Shown here piece after piece: positions 52,598 to 61,953 of a DNA stretch of 64,000 nt. The stretch spans positions 62,001 to 126,000 of the forward strand of contig VOIU01000003.1 of NCBI GenBank assembly GCA_007896885.1. Direction: 5' to 3'. A program made the position numbers and the translations under genes. The notes under the pieces are model-generated. The model searched no databases, was not told where the DNA came from, and saw only the letters and a list, made by a program, of their open reading frames with translations. Each line of letters opens with the position of its first letter. Positions within the stretch are counted from its first letter, which is position 1. This DNA comes from Bacteroidaceae bacterium HV4-6-C5C. Its GTDB lineage: Bacteria; Bacteroidota; Bacteroidia; Bacteroidales; Bacteroidaceae.

Positions 52598-54367
52598 TTA
52601 GTCATTGGTTAAAGTTCCATTACTACTGTCGATAAATGTTTTCCAAATGGGCCAGTATTGATGCTCATCCGGATTGTTTTGGTATAATGCATCAATGAGC
52701 TCTTGAGGCAATGATGAACCATCGGCTTTAATCCAATCGGTGTTGCTGGAATAACCGAGTATGGCGCCTGCTGAATCTGTGTCGCCATGGTTCAGTCCGT
52801 AGATAACCAAGCTCTCGCCATTACTACCTGTCTTATAGTAGAGTTTGATTGGTAGATCGGCATATTCACCGGTATGTGTCGCCAAACGTAACATCTTAGC
52901 TTTTGCTTCGTCCAATTTGGTCTTGAGCAGATTCCAACGAATAAGGTCTGCCTTACGCAGACATTCGCCGGCGAATTCCAATCCTCTCTGTTCTACAATA
53001 GCATCGAAAAATGCGCTTTTGTTAGCTGTTGCTTTAGTCATATAAGCAGTTACTTTATCAGCGGGTAATGCCCGGTCTAAGATAGGTTTCATATATTTAG
53101 CTGCATTTGCGGGTCCTTCCAATTCGTTAATAGCTTCTGCAGCCATAAGATACACGTCGGCAAGGCGCATATATTGCCAATTTATGCCGTCGTCGTTTGT
53201 AGAAGTCACAATACGGGTCATCCATTCGTAACGGAGTTTTCCGAAACACCAGTTCTTAAGTGAACGTAACTGTTGTTTTGACGGATTAGCTTTTGACCAT
53301 TCGTAAGGTACGCAGGTTATATCACGTCGAACATCTTGTACATCGTAATCGTAGTATAAATAAGGTAATGGTCCGTTTACCCCACCTTGTGCTTGTTGGG
53401 TATATTGGTCGGCAGCTTGATGTTTCACACCAAATGTATACAATACCCGTCCGCGTCCCGCGGCGAAAGGTATTTCCCATATTGATTCTTGTCCTGCATC
53501 TGTTTTTTCCAAACAAAGCCGGCGGAAGTTATCTTCGAATGAACCGAGTTTACATACGTTTTGATTGATTACGTCTTCACATTCTTGTTTGGCAATTGCG
53601 TACATTTTTTCACGACTTAGTTCGGGGTCGGTACTTAAACGAATGCCATCTTTCCTTTGGCTATAGCCTCCGGCATAAAGAGCAATGCGCGCTCTTAAAG
53701 ACTTTACAAAAGCTTTATTAACCCGTTCCACACTAGACGTTACTTTGGAAGCATTAGGCCATGGTACTAGATTTTCCGCTTCCAACAAGTCTGCCAATAA
53801 TTGCTTGTATATGATATCACGATCGGATCGTGGTACATAAGTTGTTTCGGAAGTAACGGGCTCAAAACGTGCAGGAACATCTCCCCATGCTTTGACCAAG
53901 TCCAGATACACCACAGCACGTAGGGTTAAGGCCTCACCGAGCAATTGCGCCAACTCAGAGTTGGTACTCACATTACCATAAGTACGTAAGCCGCGTATAG
54001 CTAAATTGGCTCTTTCAATACCTTCATAGAATTTAGCCCAAGCATTAGTTGCATCGTTCATTAAGGTATTTGTAGGGCTGGCTGCATATCCTGTTAGTGA
54101 ATATTTGGCATCGTCATTTGTCGTTGTTGACATGCCATTAATCCACTCAACGTCTGAATTAATGCCGTAGTACGGTAAAAAACGACCACGATAAGAATTT
54201 GTTTCTCCAAAAGACACATGAATGCCCATCACGGCAGCTTCGGCTAGAGAAGGCGTCGAAAAGATCAGGGATTCGTCCAACGATGACTTGCTGGGTGCTT
54301 CCATGTCACATGATGTCAATAGACATAATGAGACGCTGACTAAATATGTAAATTTCTTTATATTCAT
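52598..54367 (-). CDS. SusD/RagB-family glycan-binding lipoprotein
   Basis: 589 residues, lipoprotein signal with C20 (LLTSCDMEA). The helical TPR-like SusD fold forms the lid over the SusC barrel; typical segments are LIFSTPSLAEAAVMGI near 35, GEALTLRAVVYLDLVKAWGDVP near 143 and LADVYLMAAEAINE near 403. The C-terminal part carries FAGECLRKADLIRWN. It follows susC by 12 bases and precedes the binding protein by 2. Confidence 0.94.
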   Translation of the reverse strand: MNIKKFTYLVSVSLCLLTSCDMEAPSKSSLDESLIFSTPSLAEAAVMGIHVSFGETNSYRGRFLPYYGINSDVEWINGMSTTTNDDAKYSLTGYAASPTNTLMNDATNAWAKFYEGIERANLAIRGLRTYGNVSTNSELAQLLGEALTLRAVVYLDLVKAWGDVPARFEPVTSETTYVPRSDRDIIYKQLLADLLEAENLVPWPNASKVTSSVERVNKAFVKSLRARIALYAGGYSQRKDGIRLSTDPELSREKMYAIAKQECEDVINQNVCKLGSFEDNFRRLCLEKTDAGQESIWEIPFAAGRGRVLYTFGVKHQAADQYTQQAQGGVNGPLPYLYYDYDVQDVRRDITCVPYEWSKANPSKQQLRSLKNWCFGKLRYEWMTRIVTSTNDDGINWQYMRLADVYLMAAEAINELEGPANAAKYMKPILDRALPADKVTAYMTKATANKSAFFDAIVEQRGLEFAGECLRKADLIRWNLLKTKLDEAKAKMLRLATHTGEYADLPIKLYYKTGSNGESLVIYGLNHGDTDSAGAILGYSSNTDWIKADGSSLPQELIDALYQNNPDEHQYWPIWKTFIDSSNGTLTND

Positions 54368-54379
54368 TTTCGTATAGTT

Positions 54380-57300
54380 TTAAAAGTTAAGGTTCACACC
54401 AACTACGAATTGGCGGCTTTTGGGATAAGCGGAATAATCTACTCCCGGGGTTAAATTAGTATTACGTATAGTAGATACTTCCGGGTCATATCCGGAATAA
54501 CTGGTCAAGCAGAAAAGATTATATCCGGTAACATAAAAGCGTAAGCTGGTTATCTTGACTTTTTGCAATAGCGATGATGGAATGGTGTAACCCAAAGTCA
54601 AAGTGTTGAGTCGAAGGAAAGATCCGTCTTCTACTGCCCAGTCGGTAAATATCATTCGATCTGTTAGAGGCGACCACATTGTCGTATTGGCATTCATTGC
54701 AGCAAGCTGAGCAGGATCATTACAGATGGTTCCATCTGCATTTAAATTTGTCCAACGTTTACCGTCTGCCATGATATCAATCATATTCCTGTATTGATAT
54801 TTACCGGTTTGGGTAAATTCTATCTTGTTTGCGTTATAGATATCGTTGCCGTAACTCCAGTTAAAGTTTGCTGAAAGGTCGAAACCATATAGTCTGCCGT
54901 TGATTGAGAAACCACCTGTATGTAAAGGATTGGCATCGCCAATGATCTCTTTCTCGTCACGATTAACAATATTGTCATTACCTTGAATATCTTTTAGCTT
55001 CATTACTCCCGGACGTAGTGTACCAACTGCCGGTGAAGAATCTGTGACTCCTTTTTTTAGCGTCCATGTTTTACCATTATAATCCTCGAAGTCAGATACT
55101 TCATATCTTCCGTCCGAACGATAACCAATCATTTGTCCGACAGATCCACCTACAGAAACCCAATAATCATATCCTATTTCGGAAGATGCCCAACGGGAGT
55201 CTGCTCCGAAATCGTTCATAATTCCCAGTGATTTTATTTTATTTTTATTGAAACCTATATTACCGCTAAAGCTCAGTTCGACATTTTTAGTATTGATAGC
55301 CGTCCAATTTAAAGTGGCTTCTATACCTTTATTTTCTGTTTTGCCCATATTGCGGTATTGATTGTCATACCCCGTCCCTTGGGTGGGGTATAGAATTAAC
55401 AAGTCTTTAGTGGTATTGATGTAACCTTCAACCGATCCATTCAATCTTCCACCAAGCAATGTAAAGTCGACGCCGACATTACGAGTTACCGTTGTTTCCC
55501 ACTTCAAGTCAGGATTAGCCATTGTTTTAGACGCTGCCCAATAGTTACCGAACCCGTTAACCCAGGCTGTGGTCTTTGGCTCGAATGGCTGTGTAAGCTG
55601 CCCTGGAGGAATGTTATTATTCCCGGCTGTTCCGTAGCTAAAGCGTAACTTTAAATCGTCCAGCCAGTTCTTGGTCTTTTCCATAAATGGCTCGGAGGAG
55701 ATACGCCATGCAACGGCTGCCGAAGGGAAGTAACCCCAACGGTTTTTGCTGCTGAACTTAGATGAAGCATCCGCACGGAAAGTTGCGCTAACTAGATACT
55801 TGCTTTGATAATCGTAGTTGGCACGTCCGAAGAGCGAGAGTAATTTATCATCCGGATTTAGATATTTATTGATGGAATAGGGTACACCCTGCGTTGATAA
55901 CGACCATGCATTTTCCGCGGTGAACCATGTTGGGAAACCGTGTATCATATCAGTCTGAGTAATCTGTTTAATGATGATATACTCATGACCCGCCATCAAA
56001 TTTAAATGGTGATTCTCTCCCAATAATTTTTTAAAGTCATAATTCACAGTATTGGTGCTACGGAATGTTTTTTGTGCCGTATTTACAAATTGGGCGGCCG
56101 GTTTACCTTGATTCTCTACAGCCGGTTCGTTTTTGATGAGATAAGTTGTTAATCCCCAAAAGCGTTGATCGGTAAAATGATAATCATCTAATCCGAGCTC
56201 GGCTCTTACTTTAAGATTGTCGATAACCTCCCAAGTTACACTACCTGCCATATTTAGCTGCTTTCTGTTTTGCTCACGGGCATTATCTGAAATGGAGACC
56301 AGCGGGTCGTATAAGTTTCCTAATTCGTCGTCTGAGTTACCACTGTCGGTCGTAAGGTTGCGTAATGGTATCGGAGTATATATTACAGAATATTTCAGAC
56401 GTTTGTCGGAATCGTAAGTACTCTTGGTGTCGTTTGCGCCACCACCATTGATATCTGTATTCGAATATCTTACAGAAAAATCCACAGCCAGCTTCTTGGT
56501 TGGATTTGAGTTCAGTTTCAGGCTAAAGTTATCTCTTTTGAAACTGGATTGTTCCATGATGGCTTTTTCGTTAACATGAGAATAGTTGAAAGCATAGCGG
56601 ATCTTATCCGATCCTCCATTAATGCTCAAGCTCTGATTAAAAGTATGCCCTGTCCGTCCGAAGGTTAAGTCTTGCCAATCGTTACTCGGAACATTATTAT
56701 ACATATCTATATCACTGTAGTTACCATAGAAATCGGTGTATGAAGTCAAATCTGTGGAACTCTTCAGAGCAGCCAATTCATACTGCCATTTCACATAGTC
56801 TTTTGGTGACAGCACATCCATCTTCTTGGCAAGCGTCTTCCAACTGTAGTAAGAATTGTAATTTACACTGAATTTGCCTTGCTTTCCCGATTTAGTGGTG
56901 ACTAAAATAACACCATTTGCTCCACGTGAGCCATAAATTGCAGTTGAGGATGCATCTTTTAAGACATCAATGGATTCAATATCACTGGTTGCTATGTCCG
57001 AAATGGATGATACGGGGAAACCGTCAACAATGAAGAGGGGTTCGTTACTCTGAGTTATTGACCCGCCACCGCGTACGCGAATCTTCATTTCGGCATCCGG
57101 CGAACCTTCTGTTGTCGTGATTTGGACGCCTGCCATTTTACCGGTGATGGCTTCTGTTGCTGAGGCTACAGGAACGGCTGCAATTTGATCGGAATTAACA
57201 GAAGATACTGATCCTGTTATATCTTTACGCTTCACGGTGCCATAACCAATAACTACAACCTCTTCCAAGGCCTGTGCATCTTCCTCTAAAATGACATCAA

Positions 57301-57598
57301 CCATTTTCTTCCCTTTTAATGGTACTTCCTGAGATTTCATACCCACGTAAGAGATTATCAATGTAGCATCGCCCGGAATACTATTGATACTGAAGTTACC
57401 TTCAATATCTGTAATACTTCCATTACCGGCTTTCCCTTTTTGAACTACAGAAGCGCCGATAATAGCTTCTCCTGTTTTGTCTTTCACGGTGCCTTTTACG
57501 GTCACATTCTGCGCGGATACGCTAAGCGATGTAAATACTGCTAATGATAGTAGCAGAGTAGCGCACATGTTTTTCAATTTATTAGACTTCCTTTGCAT
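54380..57598 (-). CDS. SusC/RagA-family TonB-dependent glycan transporter
   Basis: Outer membrane importer of pectin oligosaccharides, 1072 residues. Signal peptide ends SVSAQ (about residue 29); the carboxypeptidase-regulatory domain follows (VKGTVKDKTGEAIIGA), then the TonB-box/linker VVIGYGTVKRKDITGS near 116, the plug with IRVRGGGSITQSNEP and LFIVDGFP, and a barrel to the end GVNLNF. No STN domain, so it is not coupled to an ECF sigma/anti-sigma pair; control should come from the hybrid two-component protein. A TACATTTG box lies 66-73 bases upstream. Confidence 0.95.
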   Translation of the reverse strand: MQRKSNKLKNMCATLLLSLAVFTSLSVSAQNVTVKGTVKDKTGEAIIGASVVQKGKAGNGSITDIEGNFSINSIPGDATLIISYVGMKSQEVPLKGKKMVDVILEEDAQALEEVVVIGYGTVKRKDITGSVSSVNSDQIAAVPVASATEAITGKMAGVQITTTEGSPDAEMKIRVRGGGSITQSNEPLFIVDGFPVSSISDIATSDIESIDVLKDASSTAIYGSRGANGVILVTTKSGKQGKFSVNYNSYYSWKTLAKKMDVLSPKDYVKWQYELAALKSSTDLTSYTDFYGNYSDIDMYNNVPSNDWQDLTFGRTGHTFNQSLSINGGSDKIRYAFNYSHVNEKAIMEQSSFKRDNFSLKLNSNPTKKLAVDFSVRYSNTDINGGGANDTKSTYDSDKRLKYSVIYTPIPLRNLTTDSGNSDDELGNLYDPLVSISDNAREQNRKQLNMAGSVTWEVIDNLKVRAELGLDDYHFTDQRFWGLTTYLIKNEPAVENQGKPAAQFVNTAQKTFRSTNTVNYDFKKLLGENHHLNLMAGHEYIIIKQITQTDMIHGFPTWFTAENAWSLSTQGVPYSINKYLNPDDKLLSLFGRANYDYQSKYLVSATFRADASSKFSSKNRWGYFPSAAVAWRISSEPFMEKTKNWLDDLKLRFSYGTAGNNNIPPGQLTQPFEPKTTAWVNGFGNYWAASKTMANPDLKWETTVTRNVGVDFTLLGGRLNGSVEGYINTTKDLLILYPTQGTGYDNQYRNMGKTENKGIEATLNWTAINTKNVELSFSGNIGFNKNKIKSLGIMNDFGADSRWASSEIGYDYWVSVGGSVGQMIGYRSDGRYEVSDFEDYNGKTWTLKKGVTDSSPAVGTLRPGVMKLKDIQGNDNIVNRDEKEIIGDANPLHTGGFSINGRLYGFDLSANFNWSYGNDIYNANKIEFTQTGKYQYRNMIDIMADGKRWTNLNADGTICNDPAQLAAMNANTTMWSPLTDRMIFTDWAVEDGSFLRLNTLTLGYTIPSSLLQKVKITSLRFYVTGYNLFCLTSYSGYDPEVSTIRNTNLTPGVDYSAYPKSRQFVVGVNLNF

Positions 57599-57663
57599 GA
57601 TATTGATTTAAAAAATGTGTTTTTCGATAGTGTGTTCGGACACACTGCGCGAATTCTTTGCTG

Positions 57664-57671
57664 CAAATGTA
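57664..57671 (-). promoter_or_regulatory. -7 box of the susC operon
   Basis: TACATTTG on the minus strand, predicted start near 57657. No matching TTG at the right distance, as expected if a regulator is needed for activation. Confidence 0.45.
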
Positions 57672-57966
57672 TTGTTATGTGAAAATAAGCATGTGTAATA
57701 TTTGTTTTTAAAGTGGTATTTTTTGTTTTTGTAGTAAAGATATATTATAACAGGTTGTTTCTTAAATAAATGGAGTGAAATATATCGGTTCTCTTTTACT
57801 ATTCAATTAAGACTTTCCTTAAATAAAAAAACAGCACCTGATTTAGTTTTTATTGCAGTAATATTATAAATACCAACTTTCTGTTTGCTATTAGTAGTGT
57901 GATTGATAATGAAAGAAGATTTTGTACTTTAGGGAAGACGTAGATGTTGGGATGCCCTTTTCTTAG

Positions 57967-58032
57967 TTGTGCCAATAGCTTGGCACAACATTGCCAACAG
58001 GGAGGCAAAACATTGCCAAGCTATTGGCAATG
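57967..58032. repeat. Paired palindromes built from the word TTGCCAATAGC
   Basis: Two local hairpins, TTGTGCCA/TGGCACAA (57967-57988) and CATTGCCA/TGGCAATG (58011-58032), whose 15-base cores 57971-57985 and 58014-58028 are also exact reverse complements of each other. The nonamer CATTGCCAA is also directly repeated at 57989-57997 and 58011-58019. The element can therefore fold as two small hairpins or one long one. Confidence 0.75.
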
Positions 58033-58105
58033 TCATAACTATAGCTTATATGAGAGATAGATAATTAAGGTAATTATTATGAAGCAGGAAGCTTTATCGC
58101 GTAAA

Positions 58106-58759
58106 TCAGTATTGCGCTATTTTTAAGATGTCTTCGGGCTGGTCGATAATATAATCAGGATTGAATGTTTCCAACTCCTTGCGGGAGCGGAATCCCCAAC
58201 TTACTCCGCATGAGGTGACTTCTGCATTCAGGGTAGTTTGCATGTCAACTCCCGAGTCGCCGACATATAAGACATCCTTTTTGTCCAATTGTGTTGCTTT
58301 TAGAATATCATATACGATCGTCGGGTCGGGCTTAGGTTTGACACCTTCGCGTTGCCCCAATACAGTTTCGAAATGAATTTCGGGAAAGTAGAATTTAATA
58401 AGTTTGGATGTTGCACTTTGGTATTTGTTTGAAGCTACCGCCATTTTAAAGCCATCTCGGCTTAATTGTTCGAGAAGTACCTCTATTCCTTCGTAAGGGT
58501 GGCTTTTATCCGTATTGTGCTCATCGTAGTATGGCACAAACTTTTCACGTACTTTCAATATATTCGCTTCGTTCCTGTCGGTTTCCGGTAAGGCCCTTTC
58601 GAATAATTTGTTTATGCCGTTTCCGACCATGAATTTATAACTGGCTTCTTCGTGAGTAGGGTATCCCAACTGTGCCAATGCATAATTTGTACTTTGTGCC
58701 AAGTCGGCTATGGTATTTATGAGTGTCCCGTCAAGATCGAATATAATTAGCTTTTTCAT
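58106..58759 (-). CDS. gph: HAD-family phosphatase, phosphoglycolate phosphatase type
   Basis: 217 residues, cytoplasmic. Motif I IIFDLDGTLINT (D8, D10), motif II with ASN in VASNKYQ near 112, motif III lysine in KPKPDP near 146 and motif IV VGDSGVDM near 167. The helical cap (about 17-80) fits the Gph group that removes 2-phosphoglycolate or similar small phosphates. It has its own promoter and a terminator in front, so it is a housekeeping gene sitting inside the pectin locus rather than part of its operons. Exact substrate is not certain. Confidence 0.85.
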   Translation of the reverse strand: MKKLIIFDLDGTLINTIADLAQSTNYALAQLGYPTHEEASYKFMVGNGINKLFERALPETDRNEANILKVREKFVPYYDEHNTDKSHPYEGIEVLLEQLSRDGFKMAVASNKYQSATSKLIKFYFPEIHFETVLGQREGVKPKPDPTIVYDILKATQLDKKDVLYVGDSGVDMQTTLNAEVTSCGVSWGFRSRKELETFNPDYIIDQPEDILKIAQY

Positions 58760-58781
58760 TCTTTATCTTTTATATTTATTG

Positions 58782-58812
58782 CAAAGATATAAAATCAAAA
58801 AACCTCTTGCAA
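58782..58812 (-). promoter_or_regulatory. Promoter of the HAD phosphatase gene
   Basis: TTG (58812-58810), 20 bases, TATCTTTG (58789-58782). The TTG lies inside the left arm of the GH43 terminator, so the two signals overlap physically. Confidence 0.65.
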
Positions 58813-58835
58813 AGATACTTTATTGCAAGAGGTTT
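58800..58835 (-). terminator. Terminator of the GH28-DUF4861-GH43 operon
   Basis: Perfect 13-pair stem AAACCTCTTGCAA (58800-58812) / TTGCAAGAGGTTT (58823-58835) with a 10-base loop; on the minus strand it is followed by a T-rich run. It starts about 40 bases past the GH43 stop. Confidence 0.88.
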
Positions 58836-58876
58836 CTATTTTATTTTGTGAATATAGCTTCAGATAGTGAGACGCG

Positions 58877-60553
58877 CTATTTTGTTATGCGAAACCAATC
58901 AATATCCGCCCATCCGGAATCGTTGATTGTAATTGCAGGGCGCGTACAGAACATGCCGACTTTCGCTCCGATCCATTGGCCTTCTTTAGCTTGAAATGTT
59001 TTTCCTATGGATGTGAATTTCTCTCCATCCAAGCTATAGCTGAATTCACATCTTGTCAACAGATCGTATCCTCCCTCACTGCCTTTAATGTTCTCTCCGT
59101 TGTTGTTGAATCGCACTCTTAGATAGACCGTATTATTTTCCAATGCAATTTGCTCGTTTACAGCTTCCGGTTTTCCTTTATTAGCACCTATGCAGGTTAT
59201 TTGAGAGAGAGTTACGCCTTTTTCTGTATTTTCCAAAATCAATCCGGCATAATTCATTCCCATCACCACCAAACCGGTACGTTCCCCATAATATGATCGA
59301 CAGGGACGGAATGTTAGTTTCATTGTCGCTGTAAAGTTGTTCGAAGGGGTTTTCTGCAACAATAGATTCGCTACATCCCATAGATTCTTGTACTCTTTCA
59401 CCACGGGGTAAGAATATAATCGAACGAAACCTTTATCACCCGCAAAATAAGCCCATTTCTCATTGATATTTGCTTGCCACTGCCATTGAGGTGAAAGTGT
59501 GTATCCGTCAAATTCGTCACTTTCCTGCGGAGTGCATATCGGATAATTCTTACCCACACTGGGCTTTTTGTAAACCATTACCGGTTCACCACACCCATCA
59601 CCATTCTTATCTATACCGATAACGGGCCAGTCGTTTATCCACTTCATCGGTTGCAAGTGTACAACGCGACCATAAGCACCTATATCTTGAAAATGAAGGA
59701 ACCAATCTTCTCCAGTAGTTGTATCCACCCATGCTCCTTGATGAGGTCCGTTGACCGGGCTTTTGCCTTGAGCTAATACTTTCTTCCACTCGTAAGGTCC
59801 ATACACGTTCTTAGAACGCTGAACGACTTGCCATCCCGTTGCAACTCCGCCGGCGGGATGAAAGATATAATAATAGCCGTTACGCTTGTAAAACTTGGGA
59901 CCTTCGCTCGTTTCGTTTTTATCATGACCATCAAATATAATGCGTGATTGAGTGATGGCTTTATTGCCTTCGGCATTCAGTTCGCAGATGGCTAATACAC
60001 TCTTTAACCCGGCTCGGCTTCCTGCATACGCATGGACTAGATAGACTTTTCCATCCTCATCCCATAAGGGACAAGTGTCGATAATACCTTTTCCTTCCTT
60101 AACCATTACAGGTTCCGTCCAAGGCCCTTCGGCTTTAGGAGCTTTGGTCATAAAAACCCCTTGATCAGGATCTCCCCAGTAGATGTAGAAGAAATTATTA
60201 TGATATCTTATACTCGGAGCCCATATTCTATTTCCATGTTCGGGTCGTTCAGGAGTTGTCACGGGGGGTAAAGCATAAGGTATGGCAGCTCCAATAATCG
60301 ACCAATTTACTAAATCTTTCGAATGAAGTATCTGTAGTCCGGGCAGGCAGTTAAAGCTGGAAGATGTCATATAAAAATCTTCTCCAACACGGCATGCGTC
60401 CGGATCGGAATAATCGGCATAAAGTATAGGGTTACGATACGTCCCGTTTCCTTTATCGGCTACCCAGACTTGAGAAACATAACTTTTCTGTTGGGCAAAC
60501 ACGAATGTGCCTACCGATAGAAAGATGCAGAAAAATAATTTCGAAAGATTCAT
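58877..60553 (-). CDS. GH43-family exo-glycosidase (arabinosidase/xylosidase type)
   Basis: 558 residues, signal peptide ending VFAQ (residue 21). Five-bladed propeller with the three catalytic acids in place: D50 (YADYSDPD, base), D158 (GIIDTCPLWDEDG, pKa modulator) and E216 (NETSEGPKFY, acid). From about 355 a beta-sandwich of the kind found at the C-terminus of xylosidase-like GH43 enzymes (DEFDGYTLSPQWQW ... DIDWFRITK). Probably removes arabinose or xylose from pectin side chains; the subfamily cannot be assigned by eye. Third gene of the GH28 operon. Confidence 0.9.
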   Translation of the reverse strand: MNLSKLFFCIFLSVGTFVFAQQKSYVSQVWVADKGNGTYRNPILYADYSDPDACRVGEDFYMTSSSFNCLPGLQILHSKDLVNWSIIGAAIPYALPPVTTPERPEHGNRIWAPSIRYHNNFFYIYWGDPDQGVFMTKAPKAEGPWTEPVMVKEGKGIIDTCPLWDEDGKVYLVHAYAGSRAGLKSVLAICELNAEGNKAITQSRIIFDGHDKNETSEGPKFYKRNGYYYIFHPAGGVATGWQVVQRSKNVYGPYEWKKVLAQGKSPVNGPHQGAWVDTTTGEDWFLHFQDIGAYGRVVHLQPMKWINDWPVIGIDKNGDGCGEPVMVYKKPSVGKNYPICTPQESDEFDGYTLSPQWQWQANINEKWAYFAGDKGFVRLYSYPVVKEYKNLWDVANLLLQKTPSNNFTATMKLTFRPCRSYYGERTGLVVMGMNYAGLILENTEKGVTLSQITCIGANKGKPEAVNEQIALENNTVYLRVRFNNNGENIKGSEGGYDLLTRCEFSYSLDGEKFTSIGKTFQAKEGQWIGAKVGMFCTRPAITINDSGWADIDWFRITK

Positions 60554-60601
60554 GATATTGCTTACTGATTGAGCGAATTCTTATTCGATATAAAGAAACG
60601 A

Positions 60602-61819
60602 TTAAGGCTTAACCTTTACAGTGACAGGATGTTCCAAGCCTTCTTTCCACTCACGAATGTAGGCGAACCAAGCTTCCGGAGTCTTGTATCCGAATGTCTC
60701 TTTCATTGAGGTAAAAGTGAGATAATGCTTAAAATATGATGACCCTTTTGCCCCAACGGTATACAGATAGTTCACTTTGTCTTTGACTTCTGATTTCACG
60801 TACTTCTGCGGGATATAAGTTGCAAGTCCTACTGTTTCTTTTGCATACTTGACCGTATCATTCACAGGCCAGTCTCTTCCCCAGCAGCCTATTAAGCCTT
60901 TATGATCCGAATAAGAAACCGAACCTTTTATGTCCTGTACTCCGGTACAGAAAATCTCATCTTTTAATGGCTCTTCAAAGAGTGTCTCGGCTAGTACATC
61001 ACGATGGCCTGCATATAAAGTGTAACGGTTGATCATATTGAGATCGGAGTTTTGATAATTCCACTCATTCGCTTCTATTTCACAGATTGTACGGATAGGT
61101 CCGTATGCAATGATACGTTCGGTCTGTGTTGCTACAGGTTCAATATGAGTCGCTTGCTTTCCATCCCATCCTTTCAATGCACCGACACCACAACTGTTAC
61201 CTACCATTAATACATCATCTCCAAAACCTTTTGCCAATTGTGCATCAGTCGGGTAAAACTGAGATTCTTTAATTTCAAAGCCTTTATTGAACTTACCATA
61301 AATATCCACAGTCTGTTTTTTATCGAAATAAAGTCTGTATGCCACTAACTCCGACTCGAATGCCGGTCCGTGGTGGTGCATCTGGTTATAGATATTACTT
61401 GTTCCGGGAATGGTAACAGAAGTAACCGGCACATGTTTACCTTTCTTATCACTGATCAGCATTTCGGCATATACGCGTGCCGGATATACTTTATTACTTT
61501 TTGCAGAAGAAAAAGAAACGGAGAGTGTCTTTCTGCTGTTAGCCGGCATATCGATGACAAAAGCCAACTCATCATATTTGCGATCTCCGTTCAAGTCGTC
61601 CAATTGAGATGGGATCTCTTTATTTCCGTCCATTACAACAGCTGAACGAATCTGGAAGGTAGATTGCAGTTCGCTTATTTTAATGACAACCGGCTCGTTG
61701 CTTTTTGATTTTCCCCATGTATTGGATACTTCTACGTTATAAGTCTTTTCTTTTGCTTGGGCTTTTAATATTCCGGGAATACTAATCCCAAGAAGTAAGA
61801 TAAATAGATAGTTCTTCAT
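60602..61819 (-). CDS. Exported DUF4861-family protein
   Basis: 405 residues, signal peptide ending LKAQ (about residue 21). The body looks all-beta: an N-terminal sandwich (YNVEVSNTWGKSKSNEPVVI) and a larger supersandwich-like region with HHHGPAFESELVAYRLYFD near 150 and ALKGWDGK near 215. The three adjacent histidines H149-H151 with nearby acids are candidates for a metal or active site. The family recurs in loci for acidic glycans and I know of no settled activity; an enzyme acting on unsaturated or branched uronides is the natural guess. It lies between GH28 and GH43 in one operon, with a possible internal box TATTTTTG at 61843-61850 (minus). Confidence 0.75.
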   Translation of the reverse strand: MKNYLFILLLGISIPGILKAQAKEKTYNVEVSNTWGKSKSNEPVVIKISELQSTFQIRSAVVMDGNKEIPSQLDDLNGDRKYDELAFVIDMPANSRKTLSVSFSSAKSNKVYPARVYAEMLISDKKGKHVPVTSVTIPGTSNIYNQMHHHGPAFESELVAYRLYFDKKQTVDIYGKFNKGFEIKESQFYPTDAQLAKGFGDDVLMVGNSCGVGALKGWDGKQATHIEPVATQTERIIAYGPIRTICEIEANEWNYQNSDLNMINRYTLYAGHRDVLAETLFEEPLKDEIFCTGVQDIKGSVSYSDHKGLIGCWGRDWPVNDTVKYAKETVGLATYIPQKYVKSEVKDKVNYLYTVGAKGSSYFKHYLTFTSMKETFGYKTPEAWFAYIREWKEGLEHPVTVKVKP

Positions 61820-61953
61820 ATTTCATTATTTTTTGATTGAGACAAAAATAGCAGAAATCTTTGGGATATTCTATTATCATTTTGATGCAAATGCTATCGC
61901 ATAGGCTCTTTTATTTCTCCAAATCAAAAAAGTAGCTTTGTAAGTTATATTAT

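Larger units (their letters stand above)
57599..58105. other. susC upstream region
   Basis: 507 bases. On the minus strand it contains the susC promoter box (57664-57671) and a leader hairpin AGTGTGT/ACACACT with a TCGG loop (57629-57646). Further away lies the palindromic block at 57967-58032. On the plus strand TTG (57903-57905), 19 bases, TACTTTAG (57925-57932) is one base short of a full promoter and points through that block. No open frame of note. Confidence 0.5.
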
